Assembly: GCF_022213955.1 (NCBI RefSeq)
Contig: NZ_JAKNTW010000020.1
Span: 209,866 to 273,865 of the forward strand
Length of the DNA stretch: 64,000 nt
Direction: 5' to 3'
Source of the DNA: Dolomitihabitans soli
Lineage (GTDB): Bacteria > Actinomycetota > Actinomycetes > Streptosporangiales > Streptosporangiaceae
Position numbers and translations under genes: made by a program. How positions within the stretch are numbered: position 1 is the first letter of the stretch; the number at the start of each line of letters is the position of its first letter. Under the pieces are notes generated by a model. The model did no database searches. It was not told the origin of the DNA and saw nothing but the letters and a program-made list of their open reading frames with translations. Positions 7,840 through 16,548 of the stretch are shown here, piece after piece.

Positions 7840-10047
7840 TCATCGATCGTGGTCGGACGGACGGTCGAGCGAGCCGGCCTGGCCCGCGTACGCGGTGAAC
7901 AGCCGGCGCGACTCCGTGGCGAGGTCGCCCAGATCGTCCGGGGGCGACGCCGGGCCTTCCCGCAGGAAGAGCTGGGCGCGTTCGCGGAGCCGTTCCCGCA
8001 GTTCCGCCTCGTGGTGGTCGCCGGGCGTGGCGAGCGCGCGGTCGAGGCCGCGGGCCCACAACTCCCAGCGGTCGCGGTAGTAGCCGCCGACGAGCCCGGC
8101 CCAGTGCCGTCCCGCGTAGTCGTCGAGCAGCGGGCTGTCCGTGGTGCCCCACACCGTGATGACGCGGCGGGCGTTGTCCAGCAGGACCTCGCGGTCGGCC
8201 GGGCCGGCGGCCCAGGACAGCGCCTTCGCCTCCCAGGACTGGAAGGTGTATTCGGGCCGGGCGGCCAGCATCCGGTCCAGGTCGTCGAAGACGCGCAGGA
8301 ACCGGCCGAGATGCGCCGGGCTGCCCGCGCCGAGGTGTACCGACCGCTCCACGGCGTCGAGGCGGTACCGGTCGGCGATCCTGCTCATGAACGCCAGGCC
8401 CACCTCGACGAGGTCGTGCCCCAGTGGGCCGGCCGTCAGGCCACGATCGTGCTCGGCCACCTCGATCATCCGTTCCCACGCCTGCACCAGGACGGCGGGC
8501 CGGTACCAGAGCATGCGGGCGACGTCGGCGCGCGACTCCGCCACGTTGCCGGGCAGCCCCGTGTACGAGGGCTTGGCGGTGAGGGTCCCGTTGAACTGCT
8601 CGGGAAAGATCCGCATGCCCCGGGCGTCGTAGACCGTGTCCAGCAACCCGTGCCAGGCCGCCCGCAACTCGGCCGTCCACCGGCCCGCTCCGCCGTACCG
8701 CTGGGTCACGAAGGCGTCGAGCCAGGCGTCCACGTCGGCGACCCGGTTCCAGATCTGGTCGGCGACGAGTTCGAAGAAGACGGGGTTGTTGCGGGTGGCC
8801 TCCATGGCCAGGCCGAGGCCGGTGGGCGGGCTCGGCGACGCCAGCGCGGCGTCGATCGCGGACGGCACTCCGCGCAGGTCGGCGACCGGGTCGGTGCGGC
8901 CGCCGAAGTTGAGCAGCGCGCACCAGAGCCACGGTTTCCCGGAGAACTGGTCGAGGCGGTCCCACTGGGGGTCGTGTTCCGCCCACAGGTCCGCCACGAG
9001 CATCCGATTGCCCGGGATCGAGCCGAGAAAGGCGGCGACACGGTCCTCGGTCCAGAATTCCCGCTGGTAGGAGAACGGCCAGGCCTGCATGACCCAGACC
9101 GCGTCCGGGTCGGCGGCCCGCAGACCGGCCAGCGTCGCCGCCGCCACGGCCCCCGGGAAGGCCGGGTCGGCGTCTACCGGGATCATCTCGATGAACGGAT
9201 CGGCGGCGTACCGGTGATCGGTGCCGAAGAGCTTGATCTGGGCGCGGGTGATCTCGGTGCCGATCCGCTCGTACAGCGGGTCGGCCGGGTCGAGGACCCA
9301 GGTCTCGAACCCCTGCCAGTCGCGGCGGCCGGCCCCCGCCGACGACGACGCGATCTCGCGTGGGACGTGTCCGGTGAAGGCCGGGAGCACGGGCGTCATG
9401 CCGAAGGCGCGCTCACGGTCGAGGATGCGCGCCCCGAGCTCACGACGGCGTTCGATCCAGGACGCGGGAAGCGGACCGGCGAACCCGTCCAGGCAGCCCA
9501 TGAACTGGAACGGCAGGTAGCCCGGCCCGCCCAGGAAGCCGCGGATCGTGTGGTCGTCGAGGCCGAGGCGGGAGTAGGCCGCGTGCAGCGCCGCCTCGTG
9601 GCCGGTGATGGCGAGCGGCATGGTGATGCCGTGCAAAGCCATCCAGTCGATCTCGCGTTCCCAGTCGGTCCAGTCCCAGTAGGGCATCGTGTAGCTGAAG
9701 GTGCAGAAGTTGAGGTAGTACCCCTCGCGGACGCGCGCCGTACCCCGGCGGAGCGGGCTGTCCGGAAGAGCGGTCACCCGCAGCGGCAGCACGGTGTCCC
9801 AGCCCACGGACAGACCGCAGCGTTCCCGCAGGTAGTGGTGGAGGGCGACGGACGCGCTCACCCCGTCCGTCGCGGCGATGGTGAGTTCCCCGCCACCGGC
9901 CGCGTACTCGTAGCCGCGTCCCGCGCCATGGTCACGTCCCGTGCCGTCGGACGCGGCGAACCGGATCGACTCGGCCGCGGCTCCGAGAACGCGATGGGCG
10001 AGACCGTGGACGGCGTCCGCCCACAGCGGTTCGGCATCGTCCGGCAT
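7840..10047 (-). CDS. Alpha-N-acetylglucosaminidase (GH89, NAGLU-like)
   Basis: 735 residues with no signal peptide, so probably cytoplasmic. Like human NAGLU it has NFCTFSYTMPYWDWTDWERE followed by IDWMALHGITMPLAITGHEA, the family hallmark, and the N-terminal beta domain, central barrel and helical C-terminal layout. GH89 enzymes release terminal alpha-linked GlcNAc from heparan-type or mucin-type glycans. It is the first gene of an operon with murQ and a hexosamine kinase, and divergent from a ROK regulator and ABC importer, so it probably acts on an imported alpha-GlcNAc oligosaccharide. A GGGGG run about 9 bases before ATG serves as RBS. Confidence 0.92.
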   Translation of the reverse strand: MPDDAEPLWADAVHGLAHRVLGAAAESIRFAASDGTGRDHGAGRGYEYAAGGGELTIAATDGVSASVALHHYLRERCGLSVGWDTVLPLRVTALPDSPLRRGTARVREGYYLNFCTFSYTMPYWDWTDWEREIDWMALHGITMPLAITGHEAALHAAYSRLGLDDHTIRGFLGGPGYLPFQFMGCLDGFAGPLPASWIERRRELGARILDRERAFGMTPVLPAFTGHVPREIASSSAGAGRRDWQGFETWVLDPADPLYERIGTEITRAQIKLFGTDHRYAADPFIEMIPVDADPAFPGAVAAATLAGLRAADPDAVWVMQAWPFSYQREFWTEDRVAAFLGSIPGNRMLVADLWAEHDPQWDRLDQFSGKPWLWCALLNFGGRTDPVADLRGVPSAIDAALASPSPPTGLGLAMEATRNNPVFFELVADQIWNRVADVDAWLDAFVTQRYGGAGRWTAELRAAWHGLLDTVYDARGMRIFPEQFNGTLTAKPSYTGLPGNVAESRADVARMLWYRPAVLVQAWERMIEVAEHDRGLTAGPLGHDLVEVGLAFMSRIADRYRLDAVERSVHLGAGSPAHLGRFLRVFDDLDRMLAARPEYTFQSWEAKALSWAAGPADREVLLDNARRVITVWGTTDSPLLDDYAGRHWAGLVGGYYRDRWELWARGLDRALATPGDHHEAELRERLRERAQLFLREGPASPPDDLGDLATESRRLFTAYAGQAGSLDRPSDHDR

Positions 10048-10064
10048 CGCACCGCACCCCCTCG

Positions 10065-10093
10065 ATAATTAGTTACATACAGTACATAATTAT
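10065..10093. promoter_or_regulatory. Candidate ROK operator: inverted repeat ATAATTA-N15-TAATTAT
   Basis: Perfect 7-base arms at 10065-10071 and 10087-10093 have centres 22 bases apart, about two helical turns, in an AT-rich island between divergent operons. A TATGCT -10-like hexamer at 10094-10099 abuts it, giving about 30 bases of leader before the ROK start. The position suits the ROK protein controlling both directions. Confidence 0.6.
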
Positions 10094-10136
10094 TATGCTA
10101 GCGTACCGGCACATCGGTCGAGCAACGGGAGAGGTC

Positions 10137-11399
10137 ATGGAGCAGCTGGTCGCCGCCGGCACGCGGTTCATGCGGGAGGTCAACGCCGTGGCCATCCTGC
10201 GGCGGCTGCGGACCGAGACCAGCATGAGCGTGTCCGCGCTGGCCAAGGCGGTCGGGCTGTCCCGGCAGGCGGTCGCCCGTTCGCTCAACGCGCTGGTCGA
10301 CGAGGGGCTCGTCGAGTTCGGTTCCGTTGATCGCGACTCCACCCGGGCGGGACGGCCCGCCCAGCTCGTGCGGTTCCGGGCGGAGGCGGGCCACGTGCTC
10401 GGCCTGTCGATCAGCCCGCAGGACCTGCGGGTGGCGATCTCGGACCTGGCCGGGACGGTCACCGCGGCCGACGTGACACCGCTCGGCGGCGGGGCGAGCG
10501 GCGCCGAGGTGGTGGAGACGCTCCTGTCCACGGTGCGGGGGGCACTGCAGGAGGCGGGCGTCAGGACCGGCGACCTCTGGTTCGCCTCGGTGGGCACTCC
10601 CGGCATAGTCGACCCGGCGACCGGGGTCATCAAGCTCATCCCGAGCATGCCCGGCCTGACCGGCGACCTCCTCGTGCGCCGTCTGGAGGAGTCGCTCGGC
10701 TGCCCCGTCTACCTGGACAACGACGTCAAGCTGGCCACCCAGGGCGAACGATGGCGAGGCGCCGAACGGCGCGAGGACTCCCTGGTGATGGTCCACTGGG
10801 GCGAACGCGTCGGCGCCGGGATCGTGCTGAACGGCGAGCTCTACCGCGGCACCTCCAACGACGCCGGCGACGTCGGCTTCCTCGACCTGTTCGCGGACGC
10901 GCCGGGAGCCGCACCCGCCACGGTGTCCCGCCATCCGCACGGCCTCGGCCCGTTCGAGGCCGTGGTCGGCGGCGCGGAGATCGTGCGCCTGGCCACGGCC
11001 GCAGCCCGCCGCGCCGGCGATGACCCCTTGCTGGCCCGGATCGACGCCGCCGGGGAACGCGCGTTCGACGCCGTGCTGGACGCCGTCACCGACGGCGCAC
11101 CGCCGGCTCTGGAGGCGATCGACGTGGTCGCGAGCCGCTTCGCCAAAGGCGTGGCCGTGCTCCGGGCGATCCTCAACCCACGGCTTGTGGTCATCGGCGG
11201 ACCCTTGGCGAGATGCGGCGAGACGCTGCTCACGGCGGTCCGGCGGCACCTCGCAGACCAGCTTCTGGACCAGCCGGCCCTGGAGGTCTCGGCGCTGCGG
11301 GACGACGCCGTCGTCCACGGGGCGCTGCGCCACTCACTGGACGAGATCGAGCGCACCAGGTTCGACCTGGGAAGAAACGGTTTTCAGGAGGCTCGATGA
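10137..11399 (+). CDS. ROK-family transcriptional regulator of the aminosugar locus
   Basis: 420 residues from ATG 10137 (GGGAGAGG RBS). The N-terminal winged helix (SVSALAKAVGLSRQAVARSL) is followed by a ROK sugar-binding fold with DNDVKLATQGERWRG and VGAGIVLNGELYRGTSNDAG. The canonical zinc site is absent: AGDVGFL replaces AGEIGH, and there is no Cys-x-Cys-Gly cluster. This is seen in many actinomycete ROK repressors. It is divergent from GH89-murQ-kinase and precedes the ABC genes, so it likely represses both until GlcNAc or a phosphorylated derivative binds. Confidence 0.92.
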   Translation: MEQLVAAGTRFMREVNAVAILRRLRTETSMSVSALAKAVGLSRQAVARSLNALVDEGLVEFGSVDRDSTRAGRPAQLVRFRAEAGHVLGLSISPQDLRVAISDLAGTVTAADVTPLGGGASGAEVVETLLSTVRGALQEAGVRTGDLWFASVGTPGIVDPATGVIKLIPSMPGLTGDLLVRRLEESLGCPVYLDNDVKLATQGERWRGAERREDSLVMVHWGERVGAGIVLNGELYRGTSNDAGDVGFLDLFADAPGAAPATVSRHPHGLGPFEAVVGGAEIVRLATAAARRAGDDPLLARIDAAGERAFDAVLDAVTDGAPPALEAIDVVASRFAKGVAVLRAILNPRLVVIGGPLARCGETLLTAVRRHLADQLLDQPALEVSALRDDAVVHGALRHSLDEIERTRFDLGRNGFQEAR

Positions 11400-11466
11400 A
11401 GGCATCGAAAGCCACGCCTGCGGACACGATGCGCCCGATGTCGGTATCGCACATAGGAGAAAGGTC

Positions 11467-12801
11467 ATGCGTATGACGACACCAGTCCGGTGGCACGCGA
11501 CATTGCTGGCGGTCGGCACCGCGGCGACACTCGCCCTGACGGCCTGCGCGGGCAGCGGCGGCTCGGCGGGAGGCACGGAGAGGAAGATCGACGTGTCGAC
11601 GACCATCTCCAACGAACCGGTGACGCTCACCCTGGCCTACACCAACGACCCGCCCACCAAGGCGCTCATCGACGGCTTCACCAAGCAGCACCCGAACGTC
11701 ACCATCAAGCCCCAGCTGACGCCGTTCAACGACTACGTCAAGTCGATCAAACTGTCGATGTCGTCCGGCGAGCCACCGGACATCGCCCAGTACAACCCCG
11801 GCGCGATGAGCTCCCTGGTCCCCGCCGGCCTCATCCTGGACCTGGGCCCGTGGGCCAAGGCGCACGGCTGGGCCGAGAAGTTCCCGCAGGCCGGCCTGGA
11901 GGTCCTCACCTCCGACAAGTCGGCCAAACAGTTCGGCACCGGCAGCCTGTACGCCGTACCCGGCGGGCTTTCCGTCCTGGGCGTGTTCTACAACAAATCG
12001 ATCCTGGCCGAAGCAGGCGTCAAGGACGTGCCGAAGACGCTGGCCGACTTCGAGGGCGCGATGCAACGCGTGAAGGACTCGGGGAAGGTCCCGCTGAGCG
12101 TCGGCGCGCTCCAGGTCGGCGGGTTCCACCTGTGGAACGCGCTGCTCAACGTCACCGGCGACGTCGGCGCCTACCGGCCCTGGGTGTACGGCCAGGCGGG
12201 CTCCACGATCGAGAACCCGGGCGCGCAGAAGGCCACCCAGACGCTGTCCGGCTGGGTGCGCAAGGGGTTCGTCCCCGCGTCGGCGAACGCCACGGCCGAC
12301 ACCGACGCGCAGGCGAACTTCGCCAAGGGCAAGAGCGCGTTCCTGGTGACCGGCAACTGGGCCGCCGCCGCCCTGGAGGACGAGATGGGGGACGACGTCG
12401 GCTTCTTCCTCACGCCCTCGGAGTCGGGCGAGCCGGTGGCCGTCGCCTCCGGAGCGAGCGTCGCGTACGCCATCTCGGCGAAGACCGCGAACCCGAACGT
12501 CGCCGCGGCGTTCCTCGACTACCTGAGTTCACCCGAGGCGGCGAAGATCCAGTTCGACGGGGGGTTCATGCCGGTCGACACCAAGGCCGAACTGGACGCG
12601 GAAGGCCTGCGCGCGGAGATCACGACCGGCTTCACCAGGGTGGCGCAGAGCAACGGGATCGTCCCGTTCCCCGACTTCGCCTCCCCCGGCATGATCGACA
12701 AGCTGACCCCTGGCGTCCAGGGCCTCATCAGCGACACGGTGACCGCCGACGACTTCCTGCGCTCCCTGCAGAAGTCGTGGGACGAGCACCATGGCTCCTG
12801 A
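11467..12801 (+). CDS. ABC sugar-binding lipoprotein
   Basis: 444 residues. ATG 11467 follows AGGAGAAAGG. The lipoprotein signal peptide has lipobox LTAC, lipidated Cys about residue 27. The mature part is a cluster-1 (MalE-type) binding protein: PVTLTLAYTNDPPTKALIDGF, YKS-type loops and a C-terminal AFLDYLSSPEAAK segment. It delivers a glycan or aminosugar to the two downstream permeases. No ATPase gene is present in the operon, so a shared MsiK-type ATPase is expected (known for actinomycete sugar importers). Confidence 0.92.
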   Translation: MRMTTPVRWHATLLAVGTAATLALTACAGSGGSAGGTERKIDVSTTISNEPVTLTLAYTNDPPTKALIDGFTKQHPNVTIKPQLTPFNDYVKSIKLSMSSGEPPDIAQYNPGAMSSLVPAGLILDLGPWAKAHGWAEKFPQAGLEVLTSDKSAKQFGTGSLYAVPGGLSVLGVFYNKSILAEAGVKDVPKTLADFEGAMQRVKDSGKVPLSVGALQVGGFHLWNALLNVTGDVGAYRPWVYGQAGSTIENPGAQKATQTLSGWVRKGFVPASANATADTDAQANFAKGKSAFLVTGNWAAAALEDEMGDDVGFFLTPSESGEPVAVASGASVAYAISAKTANPNVAAAFLDYLSSPEAAKIQFDGGFMPVDTKAELDAEGLRAEITTGFTRVAQSNGIVPFPDFASPGMIDKLTPGVQGLISDTVTADDFLRSLQKSWDEHHGS

Positions 12802-13750
12802 CATGGCCGCACCCGTCTCCCCGCGGCGGGCGGCGCCCGCTCGCGGCGGGGACGGGATCGCCGCCGGGCGGGCAGCTCGCCCGCCCGGCGGCCGGCGCCG
12901 GGCGCGCGGCTGGCTCTACGTGCTCCCCGCGCTCGCGGTGTACCTGGGGTTCGCCATCTGGCCGGCGCTGAACACGCTGCGCCTGTCCTTCCTGACCTGG
13001 GACGGGATCCTGCCGCCGAGCTGGGCGGGCCTGGAGAACTACGTCAAGATCTTCCAGGACCAGGCGCTCTACGAGGCCGTCCTGCACAGCCTAGTGCTGA
13101 TCGTCTTCTTCTCGCTCATCCCCGTCGCCGCCGGCCTGCTCATGACGGGCCTCCTGCTGGGGAAGGTACGCCGGGGAATGACGTTCTTCCGGGTCGTCTT
13201 CTTCCTGCCCCAGGTGCTGCCGCTCGTCGCCGTCGGCATCACCTGGCGGTGGCTCTACAGCGAGGACGGCGTCGTCAACCAGCTTCTCGGCCTGGCCGGG
13301 CTGGGGTCGTTCACCCGGGCCTGGCTGGGCGACTACCACCTGGCGCTGATCGCGCTCGGGCTCATCGGCACCTGGACGATGAGCGGGCTGTGCATGATGC
13401 TCTTCCTCGCCGGGGCGCAGAAGATCGACCCATCCCTCTACGAAGCCGCCTCCCTGGAGGGCGCGGGGTCGTACCGGCAGTTCCGGCACGTCACCCTGCC
13501 CGGGGTGCGCAAGGAGATCACGATCGCCGGGGTCATCACCACGATCGCCGCGCTGGCCAGCTTCGACCTCGTCTTCGTCACGACGAACGGCGGTCCGGCA
13601 GGGCAGACCAACGTGCCCGCGCTGCTCGTCTACCGGCTGGCCTTCAACGAGGGCGACATCGGCGGCGCCAGCGCGCTCGCCGTACTGCTGACCGTGATCG
13701 TGGTCGCCATCGTCAGCACCATCCGCTACGTGACAAGGGACAAGAGTTGA
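12791..13750 (+). CDS. ABC sugar transporter permease (MalF type)
   Basis: 319 residues. It overlaps the binding-protein gene by 11 bases. After a basic cytoplasmic N-terminus of about 35 residues there are six membrane spans. The EAA loop reads YEAASLEGAGSYRQFRHVTLPG, the contact site for the nucleotide-binding subunit. It pairs with the next permease as a heterodimer. The aminosugar catabolic genes across the promoter predict an N-acetylhexosamine-containing substrate. Confidence 0.93.
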   Translation: MAPDMAAPVSPRRAAPARGGDGIAAGRAARPPGGRRRARGWLYVLPALAVYLGFAIWPALNTLRLSFLTWDGILPPSWAGLENYVKIFQDQALYEAVLHSLVLIVFFSLIPVAAGLLMTGLLLGKVRRGMTFFRVVFFLPQVLPLVAVGITWRWLYSEDGVVNQLLGLAGLGSFTRAWLGDYHLALIALGLIGTWTMSGLCMMLFLAGAQKIDPSLYEAASLEGAGSYRQFRHVTLPGVRKEITIAGVITTIAALASFDLVFVTTNGGPAGQTNVPALLVYRLAFNEGDIGGASALAVLLTVIVVAIVSTIRYVTRDKS

Positions 13751-14568
13751 GTACGCGCGGCGGCGTCACCCTCCGATACGGTGCACTCGTCGTGATGGCG
13801 GTCACGGTGCTGTTGCCGTTCGTCGGCATCGTGCTGGCCGCCCTGCACTCCCCCGGCGCCCAGATCAGCGGGTTGAGCATTCCGGACCAGTGGTCGTGGC
13901 AGAACTTCGCGCTCGCCTGGGAGCGGGGCAACTTCACCAACCTCATGCGTTCCAGCGTCCTGATCGCGTTCTGCGTGGTGCCGCTCGCGGTGGTGCTGGC
14001 CGTCCTCGCCGCCTTCGGGCTGACGGTCCTCAAGGTCTGGGGCAACCGGACGCTGTCGGCCGGGTTCGTGCTGGGACTCACGCTGCCGGTGGAGCTCGTG
14101 GTGGTGGCGCTCTACTTCAACCTGCGCGAGGTCGGCCTCACCAACTCCTACATCGGCATCATCCTCGCCGAGGCCGCGCTGTTCATGCCGTTCGGCGTGT
14201 ACTGGATGCAGACCCACTTCTCGAGCGTCCCCGACGAACTCGTCGAGGCGGCGCGCATCGACGGCGCCAGGGACCTCGTCGTCCTGCTGAGGGTGCTGCT
14301 GCCGATCTCGTGGCCGGCCATCACCACCTTGTCGGTCCTGTACTTCATGTGGTCGTGGAACCAGTTCCTGCTGGTCCTGGTCATGATGCAGGACCCGGAC
14401 CGGCGGACCGCGCCGAGCGGCCTGGGGCTCTTCGTCGGCCAGTACTCGACGGACATCCCGTTGCTGGCGGCGGCCAGCCTGATCGTCATCGCGCCGATCG
14501 TTATCGTGTACCTCACGTTCCAGCGGAGCTTCGTCAACGGCATCTCGCAGGGCGCGATCAAGGGTTAG
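13747..14568 (+). CDS. ABC sugar transporter permease (MalG type)
   Basis: 273 residues from a TTG at 13747 that overlaps the preceding TGA (TTGA), with AAGGGA 8 bases upstream; the next in-frame starts fall inside the first membrane span. Six spans, with the EAA loop LVEAARIDGARDLVVLLRVL. It is the last gene of the importer and is followed 30 bases later by a strong hairpin. Confidence 0.9.
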   Translation: MSTRGGVTLRYGALVVMAVTVLLPFVGIVLAALHSPGAQISGLSIPDQWSWQNFALAWERGNFTNLMRSSVLIAFCVVPLAVVLAVLAAFGLTVLKVWGNRTLSAGFVLGLTLPVELVVVALYFNLREVGLTNSYIGIILAEAALFMPFGVYWMQTHFSSVPDELVEAARIDGARDLVVLLRVLLPISWPAITTLSVLYFMWSWNQFLLVLVMMQDPDRRTAPSGLGLFVGQYSTDIPLLAAASLIVIAPIVIVYLTFQRSFVNGISQGAIKG

Positions 14569-14597
14569 CGCGCCTGCGCCGTGGCTGTCGTGCACGC

Positions 14598-14631
14598 CCG
14601 GTCGCGCGCCGCCGGTGAGGCGCGCGACCGG
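14598..14631. terminator. Bidirectional hairpin terminator
   Basis: A 13-bp perfect stem, CCGGTCGCGCGCC / GGCGCGCGACCGG, with an 8-base loop lies between convergent genes. There is no T-tract, as is usual in high-GC actinomycetes. Confidence 0.75.
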
Positions 14632-14638
14632 CTGACCG

Positions 14639-15235
14639 TCAGGTGAGCGAGTCGATCCAGCGCTCCAGGCGACGGCCTTCGACCGTCATGAGCTCGGGGT
14701 CGCGGAAGGTGTTGGTGAGCAGGGAGATGCCCTGGTAGGCGGCGATCAGGGCGACCGCGAGCTCGCGGGCGTCACCGCGGCCCATCGCCTGGAACTGCCG
14801 CTCGGCCCAGTCGAGCAGCACCCCCATGACCTCGGCTATCACGCGGTCCAGGCCGTCGTCGCGTTTGTCCAGCTCGGAGGCCAGGGTTCCGGTGGGGCAC
14901 CCGTACTTGGCGGCGACGTCACGCTGATCGACCCAGCCGCGGATCAGCGTTTTGAGTCGTTCCTCCGGAGCGGGCAGCTCGGCCAGCTCGGTGAGCATCT
15001 CGTCGAGCCGGCGGGCGTGCGCGTCGATCGCCGCCTCGATGAGCTGGTCCTTCGTCTTGAAGTAGTAGTAGACGTTGCCGACGGGGACGTCCGCCACCCG
15101 GGCGATGTCGGCGAGGGTCGTCTTCTCGGCGCCCTGTTCGTGCAGCACCCGCGCGGCGGCGTTCGCCAGCCGCTCCCGCTTCCCCGACCTCGACCCCGAT
15201 CTCGTTGAGTTAGTCACCCAACTAAGAATAGACAC
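14639..15235 (-). CDS. TetR-family regulator
   Basis: 198 residues. The start is GTG 15235, with GGAGAAGG just upstream. The N-terminal HTH is TTLADIARVADVPVGNVYYYFKTKDQL, split by the typical YYYF recognition helix. The C-terminal part resembles LmrA/YxaF-type ligand domains (GCPTGTLASELDKRDDG). It is divergent from the NmrA-PPOX-dehalogenase operon, with shared operator-like sites in the gap, so it probably represses that operon and itself. Confidence 0.92.
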   Translation of the reverse strand: MSILSWVTNSTRSGSRSGKRERLANAAARVLHEQGAEKTTLADIARVADVPVGNVYYYFKTKDQLIEAAIDAHARRLDEMLTELAELPAPEERLKTLIRGWVDQRDVAAKYGCPTGTLASELDKRDDGLDRVIAEVMGVLLDWAERQFQAMGRGDARELAVALIAAYQGISLLTNTFRDPELMTVEGRRLERWIDSLT

Positions 15236-15280
15236 ACCTTCTCCGATCCGCTATGGTCTCCAATTAAGTCAGTCAACTAA
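15210..15280. promoter_or_regulatory. Two TetR operator-like inverted repeats
   Basis: TTAGTCACCCAACTAA (15210-15225) and TTAAGTCAGTCAACTAA (15264-15280) share the outer half-sites TTA-GT / AC-TAA. Read on opposite strands, both contain TGAGTTAGT. They flank the divergent promoters of the TetR gene and the NmrA-type gene. The first overlaps the 5' end of the TetR coding frame. Confidence 0.55.
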
Positions 15281-15300
15281 CTCATAACGGAGCGCGACTC

Positions 15301-16116
15301 ATGATCGTAGTAACGGGCGGCACCGGGAACGTCGGACGAGCGCTGGTAGAGGTGCTCGCCACCGCGGGCGAGCAGGTGACCGCCGTCTCCAGGCAACCCG
15401 CGCAACTGCCCGAGGGGGTACGGCACCGCCAGGCCGATCTGGCCGAGCCCGCGAGCCTCCGGGCGGCGTTCGAGGGGGCCGAGGCATTGTTCCTCATCGT
15501 CGCGGGCGATGATCCGGAGGCCGTCCTCGACGCCGCGAGGAAGGGCGGGGTCCGGCGGATCGTGCTGCTCTCCTCCCAGGGCGCGGGGACGCGACCGGAG
15601 AGCTACCGCCACCCTGCGGCGTTCGAGAAGGCCGTACGCCTGTCCGGTCTGGAGTGGACGATCATGCGGCCGGGCGGTTTCCACTCCAACGCCTACGCAT
15701 GGGCGGAGAGCGTCCGACTCCAGCGCACGGCTGCCGCGCCGTTCGGCGACGTCGGACTGCCCGCCATCGACCCGTCCGACATCGCCGAGGTGGCGGCGGT
15801 GCTCCTGCGCGAGACAGGCCATGGCGGGCGCACCTATGAACTGACCGGTCCCGCGCTGGTCACCCCGCGGGAGCGGGGCGCGGTCATCGGTGCCGCGCTG
15901 GGCGAGCCGGTGCGGTTCACCGAGCAGACCCGCGCCGAGGCCAGGGCGCAGATGCTGCGGTTCATGCCCGAACCGGTGGCCGACGGCACGCTGGCCATCC
16001 TGGGTGAGCCCACGGCCGCCGAGCAGAGGATCAGCCCTGACGTGGAGCGGCTTCTCGGCCGGGCACCGCGCACCTTCGCCGACTGGACCGCGCGCAACAT
16101 CGCCGCCTTCCGATGA
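15301..16116 (+). CDS. NmrA-like NAD(P)-binding oxidoreductase
   Basis: 271 residues with an N-terminal Rossmann motif (VVTGGTGNVGRALVEVL) and an atypical-SDR layout similar to NmrA or QOR2 quinone reductases: IVLLSSQGAG at strand 5 and WTIMRPGGFHSNAYAWAE for the substrate pocket. The canonical YxxxK catalytic pair is not evident. RBS ACGGAGCG precedes ATG. It is the first gene of a three-gene operon under the divergent TetR, coupled by ATGA to the next gene. Electrophile or quinone detoxification is plausible. Confidence 0.85.
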   Translation: MIVVTGGTGNVGRALVEVLATAGEQVTAVSRQPAQLPEGVRHRQADLAEPASLRAAFEGAEALFLIVAGDDPEAVLDAARKGGVRRIVLLSSQGAGTRPESYRHPAAFEKAVRLSGLEWTIMRPGGFHSNAYAWAESVRLQRTAAAPFGDVGLPAIDPSDIAEVAAVLLRETGHGGRTYELTGPALVTPRERGAVIGAALGEPVRFTEQTRAEARAQMLRFMPEPVADGTLAILGEPTAAEQRISPDVERLLGRAPRTFADWTARNIAAFR

Positions 16117-16508
16117 ACAGGCCACCCGGCTCGGTCGAGGCCTTCCTCGCCGAGCCGCACCTGGCCACCCTGACCACCTTCAGGCCCGACGGCTCGCCGC
16201 ACGTGGTGCCGGTGCGCTTCACCTGGGACGGCGCCGCGAGCCTGGCGCGCGTCCTGACGGTCGCCTCCTCGCGTAAGGCCAGGAACGTGATCGCCGACCC
16301 GGGTAGCCGCGCCGCGCTCTGCCAGGTGGCGGGATTCCGCTGGGTCACCCTCGAAGGCGCCGCGACGCTCAGCGCGGATCCGCCGGCGGTGGCCGAAGGG
16401 GTACGCCGCTACGCCCGGCGTTACGCCTCTCCCCCGCCCGAACCGCCCGGCCGGGTCGTGATCCAGATCGCGGTGGACCGCGTGCTGAAACTCAACACCT
16501 CTTTCTAG
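16113..16508 (+). CDS. PPOX-class F420/FMN-dependent oxidoreductase
   Basis: 131 residues, a split-barrel flavin/F420-binding fold. HLATLTTFRPDGSPHVVPV is the signature N-terminal beta-hairpin, RKARNVIADPGSRAALCQV follows, and the protein ends in the usual dimer strands. Overlap with the NmrA gene (ATGA) implies co-translation. Homologues reduce small organic substrates or biliverdin with F420H2; the substrate is not predictable. Confidence 0.85.
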   Translation: MNRPPGSVEAFLAEPHLATLTTFRPDGSPHVVPVRFTWDGAASLARVLTVASSRKARNVIADPGSRAALCQVAGFRWVTLEGAATLSADPPAVAEGVRRYARRYASPPPEPPGRVVIQIAVDRVLKLNTSF

Positions 16509-16548
16509 AAAACTTCCCAGAACTTCCAGAACTCCCAGGAGCTCCCCC

